Shown: positions 37,808 to 46,182, counted from the first letter of the stretch. The stretch is DNA of 64,000 bases from Verrucomicrobiales bacterium (GCA_015075445.1 JABTUJ010000043.1:1-64000), one strand, 5' to 3'. Notes: a model not told the origin generated them from the sequence alone. Numbers and translations are program-made.

Positions 37808-38335
37808 TTGCGGGGTGAGACCGACAAAGCGAAGCTGGAACGCTTCCTGGTGGCCCTCGGCCGGCGCGTGACCGGCCCCGGCACCGTGTACCTTACCGGC
37901 GGTGCCACGGCCTTGCTCCACAACTGGCGGGCCATGACTGTGGACGTGGATCTCAAGGCTGACCCGGAACCGTCCGGACTCTTCGAAGCCCTGGCCGTGC
38001 TGAAGGACGAACTCGACATCAACCTCGAACTCGCCAGTCCCGACCAGTTCATCCCTCCGTTGCCGGGCTGGCGCGAACGGAGCCTCTTCATTGCGACCCA
38101 CGGTCCGGTGCAGTTCTACCACTACGATCCCTACAGCCAGGCGTTGGCCAAGCTTCAGCGCCGTCATGACCGCGACCTTCTGGATGTCCAGGCCATGGTG
38201 CGGGACGGCCTGATCCGTCTGGACCGTCTCCTCGATCTCTTCGGTCAGATCGAGCCGCAACTCATCCGTTACCCCGCGCTGAACGCCGCCGTCTACCGCG
38301 CTGCCGTCGAGGAGTTCTGTCGTGGCCACGCCTGA
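37808..38335 (+). CDS. Nucleotidyltransferase-fold protein (DUF6036/AbiEii-like)
   Basis: A ~175-residue protein. GTVYLTGGATALLHNWRAMT followed by VDVDLK is the nucleotidyltransferase GG...D-x-D core, resembling DUF6036 and AbiEii-type toxins, and YSQALAKLQRRHDRDLLDVQ is their downstream Lys/Asp helix. The start is uncertain: TTG 37808 sits right after the octamer repeats, and the frame is open through the repeats to an ATG at 37700. It overlaps the next small gene by 14 bp, an operon-like arrangement. It may be an antitoxin/toxin component. Confidence 0.75.
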   Translation: MRGETDKAKLERFLVALGRRVTGPGTVYLTGGATALLHNWRAMTVDVDLKADPEPSGLFEALAVLKDELDINLELASPDQFIPPLPGWRERSLFIATHGPVQFYHYDPYSQALAKLQRRHDRDLLDVQAMVRDGLIRLDRLLDLFGQIEPQLIRYPALNAAVYRAAVEEFCRGHA

Positions 38336-38651
38336 CTTTCTGAGCGGGTTGCCGGGCGAACCTCTGGTCCGACAAGGGTTGGCCGACGTGCAGGCCGGAC
38401 GTCGGAGCATCCCGGCCTGCCTGGTGCACCTCGCTCGAACTCGCTTGTCCCGCGCGGGCTTGCTTGGCCCCGACACGCCCGCTGCCTTCGGTGAACCACA
38501 ATTGGAACTCTACCGGCTCTTGAGGCGCGAAGCTGGCGATGCGTACTCGCGCTACAACGCCCTGCTCCGCGAACTGGCTAGCTTCGAATCTGCCCTGGAC
38601 CATCGCTGCCATTCCCCCGTTGCACGTTCCCCTTTGAACGTTGAACGTTGA
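38322..38651 (+). CDS. Small hypothetical protein ending in repeat sequence
   Basis: An 109-residue product from GTG 38322, overlapping the nucleotidyltransferase-like gene by 14 bp. It is mostly helical (LVRQGLADVQAGRRSIPACL, FGEPQLELYRLLRREAGDAY), with no motif I recognise. Its last residues (SPLNVER) and stop codon come from T-module repeat DNA, so the original C-terminus was probably replaced. Translational coupling with the upstream gene suggests a shared function, perhaps a toxin-antitoxin-like unit. Confidence 0.65.
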   Translation: MATPDFLSGLPGEPLVRQGLADVQAGRRSIPACLVHLARTRLSRAGLLGPDTPAAFGEPQLELYRLLRREAGDAYSRYNALLRELASFESALDHRCHSPVARSPLNVER

Positions 38652-38875
38652 ATGTTGGATGTTGAACGTTGAATGTTGGATGTTGAACGTTGGATGTTGG
38701 ATGTTGGATGTTGGATGTTGAACGCCTTTGCAGAGTCTCGTGACCTCGACTCCTACCGTCGCACCGTCGCACCGCCGCACCGCCGCACCGCCGCACCCCG
38801 GTTTCAGTCAGAGTCTCGTCACCTCGACTCCTACGGTCGCACCGTCCCACCGTCCCACCGTCCCACCGTCGCACG
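38634..38875. repeat. T, P and C repeat array before the DUF4091-like gene
   Basis: T units (38634-38722) are followed by P copies in the GAGTCTCG orientation at 38733-38758 and 38811-38836, CACCGCCG-type octamers between them, and CCGTCCCA octamers to ~38872. The array runs directly into a coding signal peptide without an intervening start codon. Confidence 0.93.
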
Positions 38876-41189
38876 CCTCACCTCCCTCCTTGCCGGCCTT
38901 GCACTGACCACGGCGACGGCCGCCGCCGACCTTCCCGTGGTTAAGCTCGACTTCGGCACGACCAACTCGCCCGTGATGCCAGGCTTTACCCGCGTCACGG
39001 AGACCGACCCGATGCTCTCCTCTCCCGATCGGCTCGTCAGCTTCTCCCGCACCACTCCCGATGAGTTGGCGGGGGACGGCGTCGTGGCTGTCCGCGGCGG
39101 GTTCAAGCTCAGCTTGCCGCTGCCTCCCGGTGCCTACCGCGTGTGGGTCTTGTCCGGCGACACCGTTCAAGGCAGCTACAACGAGATCAAACACCTCTTC
39201 CAGACCGTCCGCATCCGGGCCCAAGGCAAGCGTGTCTTCGAGCAGGCCCGCGATTACTGGTATGCGGAGTCGTTCGACTACGACCCGAACGCCGACGTCT
39301 GGGAACGCTACGCCGGCACCAACCGCTTCCTCGAAGCCACCTTCGCGGTCACTGTCAAGGGTCGCACCCTCGACCTCGCCTTCGACGGCCTCACCGGGCC
39401 CCGCTTCGACTACGCCTTCCCGCTCAACGCCGTCGTGGTCTTTCCCGAAGCCAACGCCGCTGCGATGCAGGCCGACCTCGCTGCCGTCCGCCTCGAGCGC
39501 CGACGCCAGTGGTCCGAGCTCTTCCCCCAGTTGCCCCTGCCCGAGCCCGATCGTCCCTGGCAGCCGGACGACGCGGACGCGGCGCGCGGCTACGCCGTCT
39601 GGTGGCGGGATTACCTTGCCAAGGTCTATCCCAACACCGTCCCTGGCCCGGGCGAACGCCTCAAAACGCCGGTCGCCTTCGCCACCCTGGGCGAAACCGA
39701 GTCCATCTCGTTCTGTCTCCGGCCCCTGGTGAACCTCGAACGCGTCACGCTTGAACTCGGCGATCTCGTGGGGCCGGCGGGCCGCATCGACCGCAGCCAG
39801 ATCCTGCCGTACCGCGTTCGCTACAACGAAAACGTGCTGCGCTCCGGTGCGTGGTATGCCGCCGAGCCTTGGGCCTTGATTCCTTGGACCAACCCGGATC
39901 TGTCGGCTCACGTCACCCGCCAGGCCTGGCTGAAATTGCAGATCCCCACCAACGCCGCCCCCGGCCGCTACACGGGCACGGTCCGGATCACCCCGCGAAA
40001 TGCCGAGCCGATCACGCTCGCCTACCCCTTCGAGGTTCTCCCTTTCCAGCTCGAACGTACGCCGCACGCCAGCTTCTTCTACTTCGGGAGCCGCCGCCGA
40101 TTCGAGTACGACGCTGCGGGCCAGAAGTGGTTCGATCACCCCGCCTGGTGGCGCTTCTACGAACTCGAAGCCAGCAACCTCGTCGCCCACGGCTTCGTGC
40201 CCTTCCCCGAACTCCGGATCGGCAGCCGCGGCAGCTACGAGTCCGACGCCACCCCGCTCATTGACGGGCGCACCAACCTGGTCTGGCTCGACTGGTCCCG
40301 CGCCGACAAACGCGTGGCCTGGCTCAAGCAGCGCAACTTCCTCCCGCCCGACGGCTTCTGGGTCGTGCGGTGCACGTATGGTACAACCTTTTGCGGCGGC
40401 GGCGGGCGCTCGGCGGCCTACTGGAATCCGGACGTCAACTACAGCAATCTCTTTTGTCAGATTACCCGGGCCATCGACGAGAAGGTGCGCAAGGAAGGCT
40501 GGGGCGTCCCGGTGTTCGAATGGGGCGGTGAACTCAGCAATGATGGCGCCGCCAGCCTCGAGCCCGCCATCCAAGCCTACTCCGCCCTCAAGTCCTGCGG
40601 CGTCGCCACTGCCCTGCGCGGCAACGGTTGGGTGGACTGGTCGCTCTACGCCACGAATCGGCTCGTGGATTTTCCCATCCCGAACATTGCCCTCCTGCGG
40701 GATGTGAACACCACCTGGATCACGAATCACGCCCGGGCGCTCTGGCTCTACAACTTCACCGGTGCCCGATACGGCTTCGGCTTCTTCGCCTGGGCCAAAG
40801 GCGCCACCCGCCGTCTCCACGAAGGCCATCTGAACGATGACGGCGCGCCTTGGGACAAGTTCGACGGCCACCATTACCAGTGGGAGCGCGGGGCCGAGGC
40901 CACCCGCGATGGCGTTGCCCCCCTGCTCGGGTTCGAATGGATGGCCGAAGGTCGCGACGACTACGACTACGTGTACACCCTCGAACGTCGCCTTGCCTAC
41001 GCTCGCCCTGGCCCCGCGTCTGACGCGGCCCGGCAGGCCCTCGCGTATGTCCGGTCCCGTTGCGTCACGGACATCGTCTATCGCGGTGACCCCGCCGAAC
41101 CGGCGAGCGTCGAAGAGGCGATCCACTGGCGCGATCTGAACGCTTGGCGCGCGCGGATCGCCCAAGCCATTATCAGTCTGGCTGAGTGA
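38715..41189 (+). CDS. Secreted glycoside-hydrolase-like protein with DUF4091-type C-terminus
   Basis: A large exported protein (~770 residues after the signal). The signal peptide reads LTSLLAGLALTTATAAADLP near 38878, followed by a beta-rich domain with galactose-binding-like features (AYRVWVLSGDTVQGSYNEIK). A DUF4091-like catalytic region comes next, with the C-terminal RYGFGFFAWAKGATRRLHEG and LLGFEWMAEGRDDYDYVYTL. Related proteins are putative glycoside hydrolases, but the activity is not established. No ATG, GTG or TTG lies just before the signal peptide; the nearest in-frame ATG (38715) is inside repeat DNA and would add ~53 repeat-encoded residues. The start is thus unresolved. Confidence 0.78.
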   Translation: MLNAFAESRDLDSYRRTVAPPHRRTAAPRFQSESRHLDSYGRTVPPSHRPTVARLTSLLAGLALTTATAAADLPVVKLDFGTTNSPVMPGFTRVTETDPMLSSPDRLVSFSRTTPDELAGDGVVAVRGGFKLSLPLPPGAYRVWVLSGDTVQGSYNEIKHLFQTVRIRAQGKRVFEQARDYWYAESFDYDPNADVWERYAGTNRFLEATFAVTVKGRTLDLAFDGLTGPRFDYAFPLNAVVVFPEANAAAMQADLAAVRLERRRQWSELFPQLPLPEPDRPWQPDDADAARGYAVWWRDYLAKVYPNTVPGPGERLKTPVAFATLGETESISFCLRPLVNLERVTLELGDLVGPAGRIDRSQILPYRVRYNENVLRSGAWYAAEPWALIPWTNPDLSAHVTRQAWLKLQIPTNAAPGRYTGTVRITPRNAEPITLAYPFEVLPFQLERTPHASFFYFGSRRRFEYDAAGQKWFDHPAWWRFYELEASNLVAHGFVPFPELRIGSRGSYESDATPLIDGRTNLVWLDWSRADKRVAWLKQRNFLPPDGFWVVRCTYGTTFCGGGGRSAAYWNPDVNYSNLFCQITRAIDEKVRKEGWGVPVFEWGGELSNDGAASLEPAIQAYSALKSCGVATALRGNGWVDWSLYATNRLVDFPIPNIALLRDVNTTWITNHARALWLYNFTGARYGFGFFAWAKGATRRLHEGHLNDDGAPWDKFDGHHYQWERGAEATRDGVAPLLGFEWMAEGRDDYDYVYTLERRLAYARPGPASDAARQALAYVRSRCVTDIVYRGDPAEPASVEEAIHWRDLNAWRARIAQAIISLAE

Positions 41190-41215
41190 CACCGCCCCGT
41201 CGCCTTTCCCTGTTC

Positions 41216-41371
41216 GACGTTGAACGTTGAACGTTGGATGTTGAACGTTGGATGTTCCTGTTGAGTCTCGTCACCTCGCCTCCTACGGTCCGACCGTCGC
41301 ACCGTCGCACTGTGGTTCCGGTCAGAGTCTCGTCACCTCGCCTCCTACGGTCCGACCGTCGCACCGTCGCA
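41216..41371. repeat. T and P repeat array overlapping a gene 5' end
   Basis: T units at 41217-41255 are followed by P copies at 41263-41288 and 41325-41350 in the GAGTCTCGTC orientation and CACCGTCG units to 41371. The array lies in an open frame with the following LamG-like gene. Confidence 0.93.
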
Positions 41372-42343
41372 CTGCCCGCGTGGCTCCTCCCTGCTTTCCT
41401 CAGCGTGGGGCTGCACGCCTCCAGTCTGCCGACCAACGCTCTCCTTTGGCACTCTGACTTTGACCAGTCCACTCGCGCCGTCCTTGCCCGCGGCAACCCG
41501 GACCCCCTCGACCAGTCGGGTGTGGCCTTCGTCCCGGGCCACCGCGGCCGGGCGCTCCGTCTCGATACCGGCTTCGTCGAGTATGCAGCCGCGGAAAACA
41601 TCTCCGCCGCGGAAGGAACCCTGGCTGGCTGGGTGTCGCTCGACCCGACCCAGCCCAGTCGCGGCCTGCGCACCCTGTTCACCTGGGGCGATTCCTCCAG
41701 CGATTCCTTCGCGGTCACGTTTTCGTCAGACGCCCGCGAGGTGCGCGCGCTGATCCGCCCGCGGGTGCGACCGGCCTCGACCCTGGCCACCGGTGCCATT
41801 GACCCTGAGCCCAGGAAATGGAATCACCTCGCGGTCTCCTGGCGCTTTCCGTCGCTGCGCATTCTCTGGAACGGTGAACCGGTGGCTGATGCCGAGCTTC
41901 GTTCGGTGGTTGGGCGGCCGGCCGCGCGCTTTCGGCTCGGCGCGCGGCCGGCCCAACCCGCGTCGCCCTTTCTGGCTCTTGACGACTTCCGCCTGTACGA
42001 CCGGGCCTTGAACGAACGCGAGTTGTCGGTACTCATCGGCCGCGATCCCCGACCGCGCCTTGTGCAGGCGAACCTGTTGCAGCAAGACTATCAGTCTCCG
42101 GCGCGCGTGATTCCCTGGGCGGTGCAGCTCCGCGGTGAACTGACGGATCGTCACCAGCTCCGACTGGAAGTGCCCGGTCAACCGCCGGTGACCGTCCCCT
42201 GGACCGACGCCCCCGTCTTCGTCCTGAATCATCCTTTGCCTGTCGGCACCAACTCCCTGTCCCTGACGTTGCTGGACGCCGACACCGTCCTGGATCGGGT
42301 AACCCACGAAGTCGTCTGCCTCCCGCCTTTCTCGCTCCCATAG
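41252..42343 (+). CDS. Secreted LamG/concanavalin-like domain protein
   Basis: The body (~325 residues) begins with a signal-like segment LPAWLLPAFLSVGLHASSLP at ~41372. A LamG/ConA-like sandwich follows: GTLAGWVSLDPTQPSRGLRT, KWNHLAVSWRFPSLRILWNG and LDDFRLYDRALNERELSVLI, the last being the typical end of LamG repeats. The C-terminal ~100 residues are beta-rich. No canonical start codon sits at the signal; the first in-frame ATG (41252) is inside T/P repeats, and a CTG at 41372 is a noncanonical alternative. The product may be a surface carbohydrate-binding partner of the preceding hydrolase-like protein. Confidence 0.72.
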   Translation: MFLLSLVTSPPTVRPSHRRTVVPVRVSSPRLLRSDRRTVALPAWLLPAFLSVGLHASSLPTNALLWHSDFDQSTRAVLARGNPDPLDQSGVAFVPGHRGRALRLDTGFVEYAAAENISAAEGTLAGWVSLDPTQPSRGLRTLFTWGDSSSDSFAVTFSSDAREVRALIRPRVRPASTLATGAIDPEPRKWNHLAVSWRFPSLRILWNGEPVADAELRSVVGRPAARFRLGARPAQPASPFLALDDFRLYDRALNERELSVLIGRDPRPRLVQANLLQQDYQSPARVIPWAVQLRGELTDRHQLRLEVPGQPPVTVPWTDAPVFVLNHPLPVGTNSLSLTLLDADTVLDRVTHEVVCLPPFSLP

Positions 42344-42344
42344 C

Positions 42345-42762
42345 AGTCCGTAGGAGTCGAGGTGACGAGGCTCAGCCTGCCACCCGGGTGCGACGGTGGG
42401 ACGGTGGGACAGTCAGACCCGTAGGAGTCGAGGTGACGAGACTCAGCCTGGCACCCGGGTGCGACGGTGGAACGGTGGCACGGTGGGACAGTCAGACCCG
42501 TAGGAGTCGAGGTGACGAGACTCAGCAATCGAATGCGGGCGGCTTTCCCTTTGGCGTCTGTCGGAGCCGTTGGCGGCCCCGTTCATCGTCCCACCGTCAT
42601 CCTCCCCCGTTGACCGTTGAGTGTTGGCCGTTGAACGTTGAACGTTGAATGTTGAACGTTGAACGTTGGATACTCCTGTTGAGTCTCGTCACCTCACCTC
42701 CTACCGCCGCACCGTCTCACCGTCTCACCGTCTCACCGTCCCACCGCCGCACCGTCCCCCCC
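42345..42762. repeat. P/C array, unique spacer, T run and opposite-facing P/C modules
   Basis: Three P copies in GTAGGAGTCGAGG orientation (42350, 42421, 42500; period ~71-79 bp) are separated by CGACGGTGGGAC runs. A ~70-base stretch without repeats follows, then T units (42610-42670), a P copy in the reverse orientation (42681, CTCACCTCC variant) and CCGTCTCA octamers to 42756. The gap thus flips orientation in the middle. The ATG of the kinase gene follows directly. Confidence 0.95.
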
Positions 42763-43758
42763 ATGATCATCCGCACCCAGGCACATCCGCGGGCTGGTCT
42801 GATCGGCAACCCTTCCGACGGTTACCACGGCAAGACCATCTCTTTCATCATCCGCAACCTGCGCGCCGAGGTCTGGCTGTGGGAAAGTCCCGAGCTCGAG
42901 ATCCTGCCCAACACCCGCGACCACTCCTGTTTCGACAGTATCACGGCCCTGGCCGCCGACGTCCGGCAGCATGGGTACTACGGCGGCATCCGGTTGCTCA
43001 AGGCGACGGTCAAGCGCTTCTTCGATTACTGCCAGCAGCACGATCTCCCGCTGCACAACCGCAACTTCACCCTCCGCTACCGCTCGGACATCCCGAGTCA
43101 GGTCGGCCTGGCCGGTTCGAGCGCCATCATCACCGCCTGTCTTCGGGCCCTGATGCAGTTCTTTCAGATTGACATCCCCATGCCCATCCAGCCGGGCCTC
43201 ATCCTGTCGGTCGAGACCGAGGAACTTGGCATCCCTGCGGGTCTGCAGGACCGGGTGATCCAGGTGTATGAAGGCGTGGTGTACATGGATTTCGACCGGG
43301 ACTTCATGCAGCAGCGTGGACATGGTCGGTACGAGTCGCTGGATCCCGATCTCCTGCCGCCGCTCTATGTGGCCTACCGTTCCGACCTCGCGGAGGGGAC
43401 GGAGGTCTTTCACAACGACATCCGCGGGCGGTTTAACCGCGGCGAACCCGCGGTCGTGGAGGCGATGAAATACTGGGCCGATTTGGCCGACCAGGTCCGG
43501 GACTGTCTGGTGCGACGCGACCTCGCTCCAATTCCTGAACTGTTGAATCGCAACTTCGACAAGCGCCGCGAGATCTATCGGATCAGCGAGGGGAACCTGC
43601 GGATGGTTGAGGCGGCGCGGTCGGTGGGAGCCAGTGCCAAGTTCACCGGGTCGGGTGGCGCCATTGTGGGCACCTACGCCGACGAGAAGATGTACCAGGC
43701 GCTCGTGGCCGCCCTCGAACCGCTCGGCATCCGGGTGTTCAAGCCGGTGATCCGGTGA
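42763..43758 (+). CDS. GHMP kinase, glucuronokinase-like
   Basis: A 331-residue sugar-1-kinase. AHPRAGLIGNPSDGYHGKTI at the N-terminus closely resembles plant glucuronokinase. PSQVGLAGSSAIITACLRAL (~111-130) is the GHMP ATP-binding glycine-serine loop. The C-terminal VGASAKFTGSGGAIVGTY is motif 3 of the superfamily. The reaction would be phosphorylation of D-glucuronate (or a related sugar) to the 1-phosphate, which a GalU-type enzyme (44540) could activate with UTP. Substrate assignment is by homology and context. The start ATG 42763 follows octamer repeats, with no evident Shine-Dalgarno. Confidence 0.85.
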   Translation: MIIRTQAHPRAGLIGNPSDGYHGKTISFIIRNLRAEVWLWESPELEILPNTRDHSCFDSITALAADVRQHGYYGGIRLLKATVKRFFDYCQQHDLPLHNRNFTLRYRSDIPSQVGLAGSSAIITACLRALMQFFQIDIPMPIQPGLILSVETEELGIPAGLQDRVIQVYEGVVYMDFDRDFMQQRGHGRYESLDPDLLPPLYVAYRSDLAEGTEVFHNDIRGRFNRGEPAVVEAMKYWADLADQVRDCLVRRDLAPIPELLNRNFDKRREIYRISEGNLRMVEAARSVGASAKFTGSGGAIVGTYADEKMYQALVAALEPLGIRVFKPVIR

Positions 43759-44210
43759 GGTGGGGAGCGGTGGGACGGTGGGACGGTGGGGCGGTGGGAC
43801 GGTGGGACGGTGAGACGGTGAGACGGGGAGACGGTGGGACGGTGGGACGGTGGGATCGGCAGGGACGGCGCGACGGTGGAAAGGACGGTGAGAGACGGTG
43901 GACGAGACGGTGGGACGGGGGGACGGTGGACGGTGGGAGCGGGAGTTGGGTGGACGGTGGGACGGTGAGACGGTGGAGGTGAGACAGGTGGGTCAGGAGA
44001 CGGTGGACGGTGAGACGGTGGGACGGTGAGACGGTGGGACGGTGAGACGGTGGGACGGTGAGACGGTGGGACGGTGAGACGGTGGGACGGTGGGACGGTG
44101 AGACGGTGAGACGGTGGGACGGTGGGACCGTAGGAGACGAGGTCACGAGACTCTGCAAGAACGTCCAACGTTCAACGTTCAACGTTCAACGTTCAACGGA
44201 CAAGGCTCAA
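43759..44210. repeat. Long GGTGGGAC/GGTGAGAC octamer array plus P and T modules
   Basis: From 43770 to ~44128 the DNA is nearly uninterrupted 8-base units (CGGTGGGA, CGGTGAGA), about 40 copies. A variant P module (GTAGGAGACGAGGTCACG) follows at 44130-44153, then a T run in TTCAACG orientation to 44200. This is the longest C-module array in the window. The next ~120 bases to 44335 have no recognised feature. Confidence 0.95.
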
Positions 44211-44335
44211 GGGACAATGGACAATGCTCAAGTGGCAACCGGAGAGAGGCAGCGATATGGATAGAGACCATTCGGATCTTCGCCGGCCGCATTCCCACCG
44301 CCCGTCGGCGCTCCTCCCCCTCCGTTGCCCTCCCC

Positions 44336-44530
44336 TGTTGAACGTTGGATGTTGAACGTTGGACGTTGGACGTTGAACGTTGGACGTTGAACGTTGGATG
44401 TTGAACGTTGGACGTTGAACGTTGGATGTTGAACGTTGGATGTTGAACGTTGGATGTTGAACGTTGGATGTTGAACGTTGGATGTTGAACGTTGAACGTT
44501 GGATGTTGAACGTTGGATGTTGAACGTTCC
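44336..44530. repeat. T-module run (GTTGGAT/GTTGAAC) before galU
   Basis: About 27 seven-base units in the opposite orientation to the T run at 44160-44200, ending 10 bp before the galU start codon. The gap between the kinase and galU is therefore built as a large imperfect inverted arrangement. Confidence 0.95.
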
Positions 44531-44539
44531 CCTCTCTCC

Positions 44540-45418
44540 ATGATCCGCAAAGCTGTCATCCCGGCCGCCGGACTCGGCACCCGGTTTCTGCCCTTCGCCA
44601 AGGCGCAGCCGAAGGAGATGTTGCCCATTGTCGATCAGCCTGTCATCCAGTACGTCGTCGAAGAGGCCGTCGCCGCGGGCATCACCGACATCCTGATGAT
44701 CATCGGCAAGGGAAAGCGCGCCATCGAAGAGCATTTCGACCGCAACTTCGAACTCGAAGCTGGCCTCGCCGAGAAGGGTCGCGAGGACGAACTCGAGGCC
44801 ATCCGCCGCATCTCGAACCTCGCCGACATCCATTTCGTCTGGCAGAAGGAACTCAACGGCCTCGGCGACGCCGTGCGCCATGCGCGTCACCACGTCAACA
44901 ACGAACCTTTCCTCCTGTTGCTGGGCGACACGCTGATCCAGTCGCCGACCTCGCTCTGTCGGCGCCTGATGGAAGTCTATGATCGGTACGGCGAGAGCGT
45001 GGTGGCCCTCGAGCCGGTGGACCCGGCGAAGGTCGGTCTGTACGGCGTGATTGCCGGCCGGCCCATCGGCGACGGCCTGCATTTGATCGAGGATTTGATC
45101 GAAAAGCCGGCGCCCGGCCAGGCGCCGTCGAATCTGGCGATTGCCTCGCGCTACGTTCTGAGCCCGCGCATTTTCGATTACCTGGAACGCACGCCACGGG
45201 GCAAGGCCAACGAGATCCAACTGACCGACGCCATGCGCCTCATGCTGCGCGACGTCGCCATCTACGGGGTTACGCTCGAGGGGCGACGCCACGACATAGG
45301 GAACAAACTCGACTTTCTGAAAACGAACGTCCTGTACGGGCTCGAACGCGAAGATCTGGGCCCTGAGTTCCGCGTCTTCCTCACCGATCTCCTCGCCAAC
45401 CCGTATACCCCCCCGTAG
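44540..45418 (+). CDS. galU: UTP-glucose-1-phosphate uridylyltransferase (GalU type)
   Basis: Transfers UMP from UTP to a sugar 1-phosphate, normally giving UDP-glucose. The 292 residues start with KAVIPAAGLGTRFLPFAKAQ followed by PKEMLPIVDQPVIQY, the nucleotide-binding signature and Lys of bacterial GalU. The substrate region FVWQKELNGLGDAVRHAR and FLLLLGDTLI follow, and the C-terminal EIQLTDAMRLMLRD is also conserved. Next to a glucuronokinase-like gene it could make UDP-GlcA directly, but UDP-Glc is equally likely. The TAG stop is part of a P repeat module, so the last residues (NPYTPP) end exactly at the repeat. Confidence 0.93.
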   Translation: MIRKAVIPAAGLGTRFLPFAKAQPKEMLPIVDQPVIQYVVEEAVAAGITDILMIIGKGKRAIEEHFDRNFELEAGLAEKGREDELEAIRRISNLADIHFVWQKELNGLGDAVRHARHHVNNEPFLLLLGDTLIQSPTSLCRRLMEVYDRYGESVVALEPVDPAKVGLYGVIAGRPIGDGLHLIEDLIEKPAPGQAPSNLAIASRYVLSPRIFDYLERTPRGKANEIQLTDAMRLMLRDVAIYGVTLEGRRHDIGNKLDFLKTNVLYGLEREDLGPEFRVFLTDLLANPYTPP

Positions 45419-45500
45419 GAGTCGAAGTGACGAGACTCAGTCCGCAGTCGAGGTGCGACGGTGCGACGGTAGGACGGTGGGACGGTACGACCGTGATGAG
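45415..45500. repeat. P module and octamers after galU
   Basis: One P copy (45415-45438, one change: GTCGAAGTG) whose first bases give the galU stop, then CGACGGTGCGACGGTAGGAC-type octamers to ~45492. Confidence 0.93.
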
Positions 45501-45542
45501 GAAGGGGTGACAACATGAGCCGATTGGGCAAACACAAGCAAG

Positions 45543-45701
45543 CTCACGGACGCCGATGGAGAACTGCAGGAGACCCACCACTGGCTGGCGACCGCCCGGG
45601 ACTGTGACTACTTGCAGGCTGAGGAGCATACCGAGGCGACCGCGGAGATCGAAGCCGTCGTACGCATGTTGGGCTCAATGATTGCCCGCCACGGAGCATT
45701 C
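45543..45701 (+). pseudogene. C-terminal fragment of a four-helix-bundle (23S rRNA IVS-type) protein
   Basis: The frame reads LTDADGELQETHHWLATARD, then EATAEIEAVVRMLGSMIARH. This is the last half of the small four-helix-bundle proteins often encoded in 23S rRNA intervening sequences or beside sugar genes. The first half is missing: an ATG at 45515 opens a different frame (MSRLGKHKQAHGRRW). Downstream the frame runs into octamer repeats instead of its own stop. The fragment lies between two repeat arrays, like a decayed cassette. Confidence 0.7.
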
Positions 45702-45711
45702 TCTCGCACCG

Positions 45712-45795
45712 CCCCACCGCCGCACCATCCCACCGTCCCACCGTCTCACCGTCTCACCGTCCCACCGTCCCACCGTCCCACCGTCCCACTGACTC
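45712..45795. repeat. C-module octamers upstream of the 45799 gene
   Basis: About nine CCGTCCCA/CCGTCTCA units end within a few bases of the ATG at 45799, replacing any visible ribosome-binding site. Confidence 0.92.
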
Positions 45796-45798
45796 CCC

Positions 45799-46182
45799 AT
45801 GACCGCCCGGGAACAGTTGCATCGGGCCTACGAACTTGCCTTTCATCCGGCCCGGCTGAACGCCCTCTGGAACGATTGGGAGCGGGGAACCGTGACGGAT
45901 CCAATTGACTTGCGCGCCGTGCTCGATTGGGCGCTGACCCTCCACCAGCGTCTCCCGGAAGCCCCGGCAGTCGCCGCGCGCGCGTTGCATCGTCTGGCTC
46001 ATTATCAGGCCACGGCCCGGCTTTACCGGCTGCCGACCATGCTCCGCCGTTTCCGGGAGAGAGTGGGAGCGACCGGCGCCTTGCCGGAGGAAGTCCCCGC
46101 CTGGATGGTCCGCGACATCGCCTTGCCCGTCTTCGGCCGCCGCCCCCCCCGTAGGAGTCGAGGTGACGAGACTCTGCAATGA
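45799..46182 (+). CDS. Small hypothetical protein with repeat-encoded C-terminus
   Basis: An 127-residue, largely helical protein (REQLHRAYELAFHPARLNAL, VLDWALTLHQRLPEAP, LYRLPTMLRRFRERVG), which I do not recognise. Its last residues RRSRGDETLQ are the translation of a P module (46151-46174), and the TGA stop lies just beyond. The native stop has therefore been lost or displaced by repeat insertion. No signal peptide or membrane helix is seen. Confidence 0.62.
   Translation: MTAREQLHRAYELAFHPARLNALWNDWERGTVTDPIDLRAVLDWALTLHQRLPEAPAVAARALHRLAHYQATARLYRLPTMLRRFRERVGATGALPEEVPAWMVRDIALPVFGRRPPRRSRGDETLQ

Noticed and set aside
38808..41192. 794-codon minus-strand frame opposite the DUF4091-like gene
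   Set aside because: High-G+C antisense artefact; the plus strand has a signal peptide and recognisable domain, the minus strand does not.
37578..44530. Protein-coding frames through T and C repeats (translations like DVERWMLDV or PPSHRPTV)
   Set aside because: Seven- and eight-base repeats stay open in several frames by composition alone; no conserved domain, start signal or codon bias supports them.
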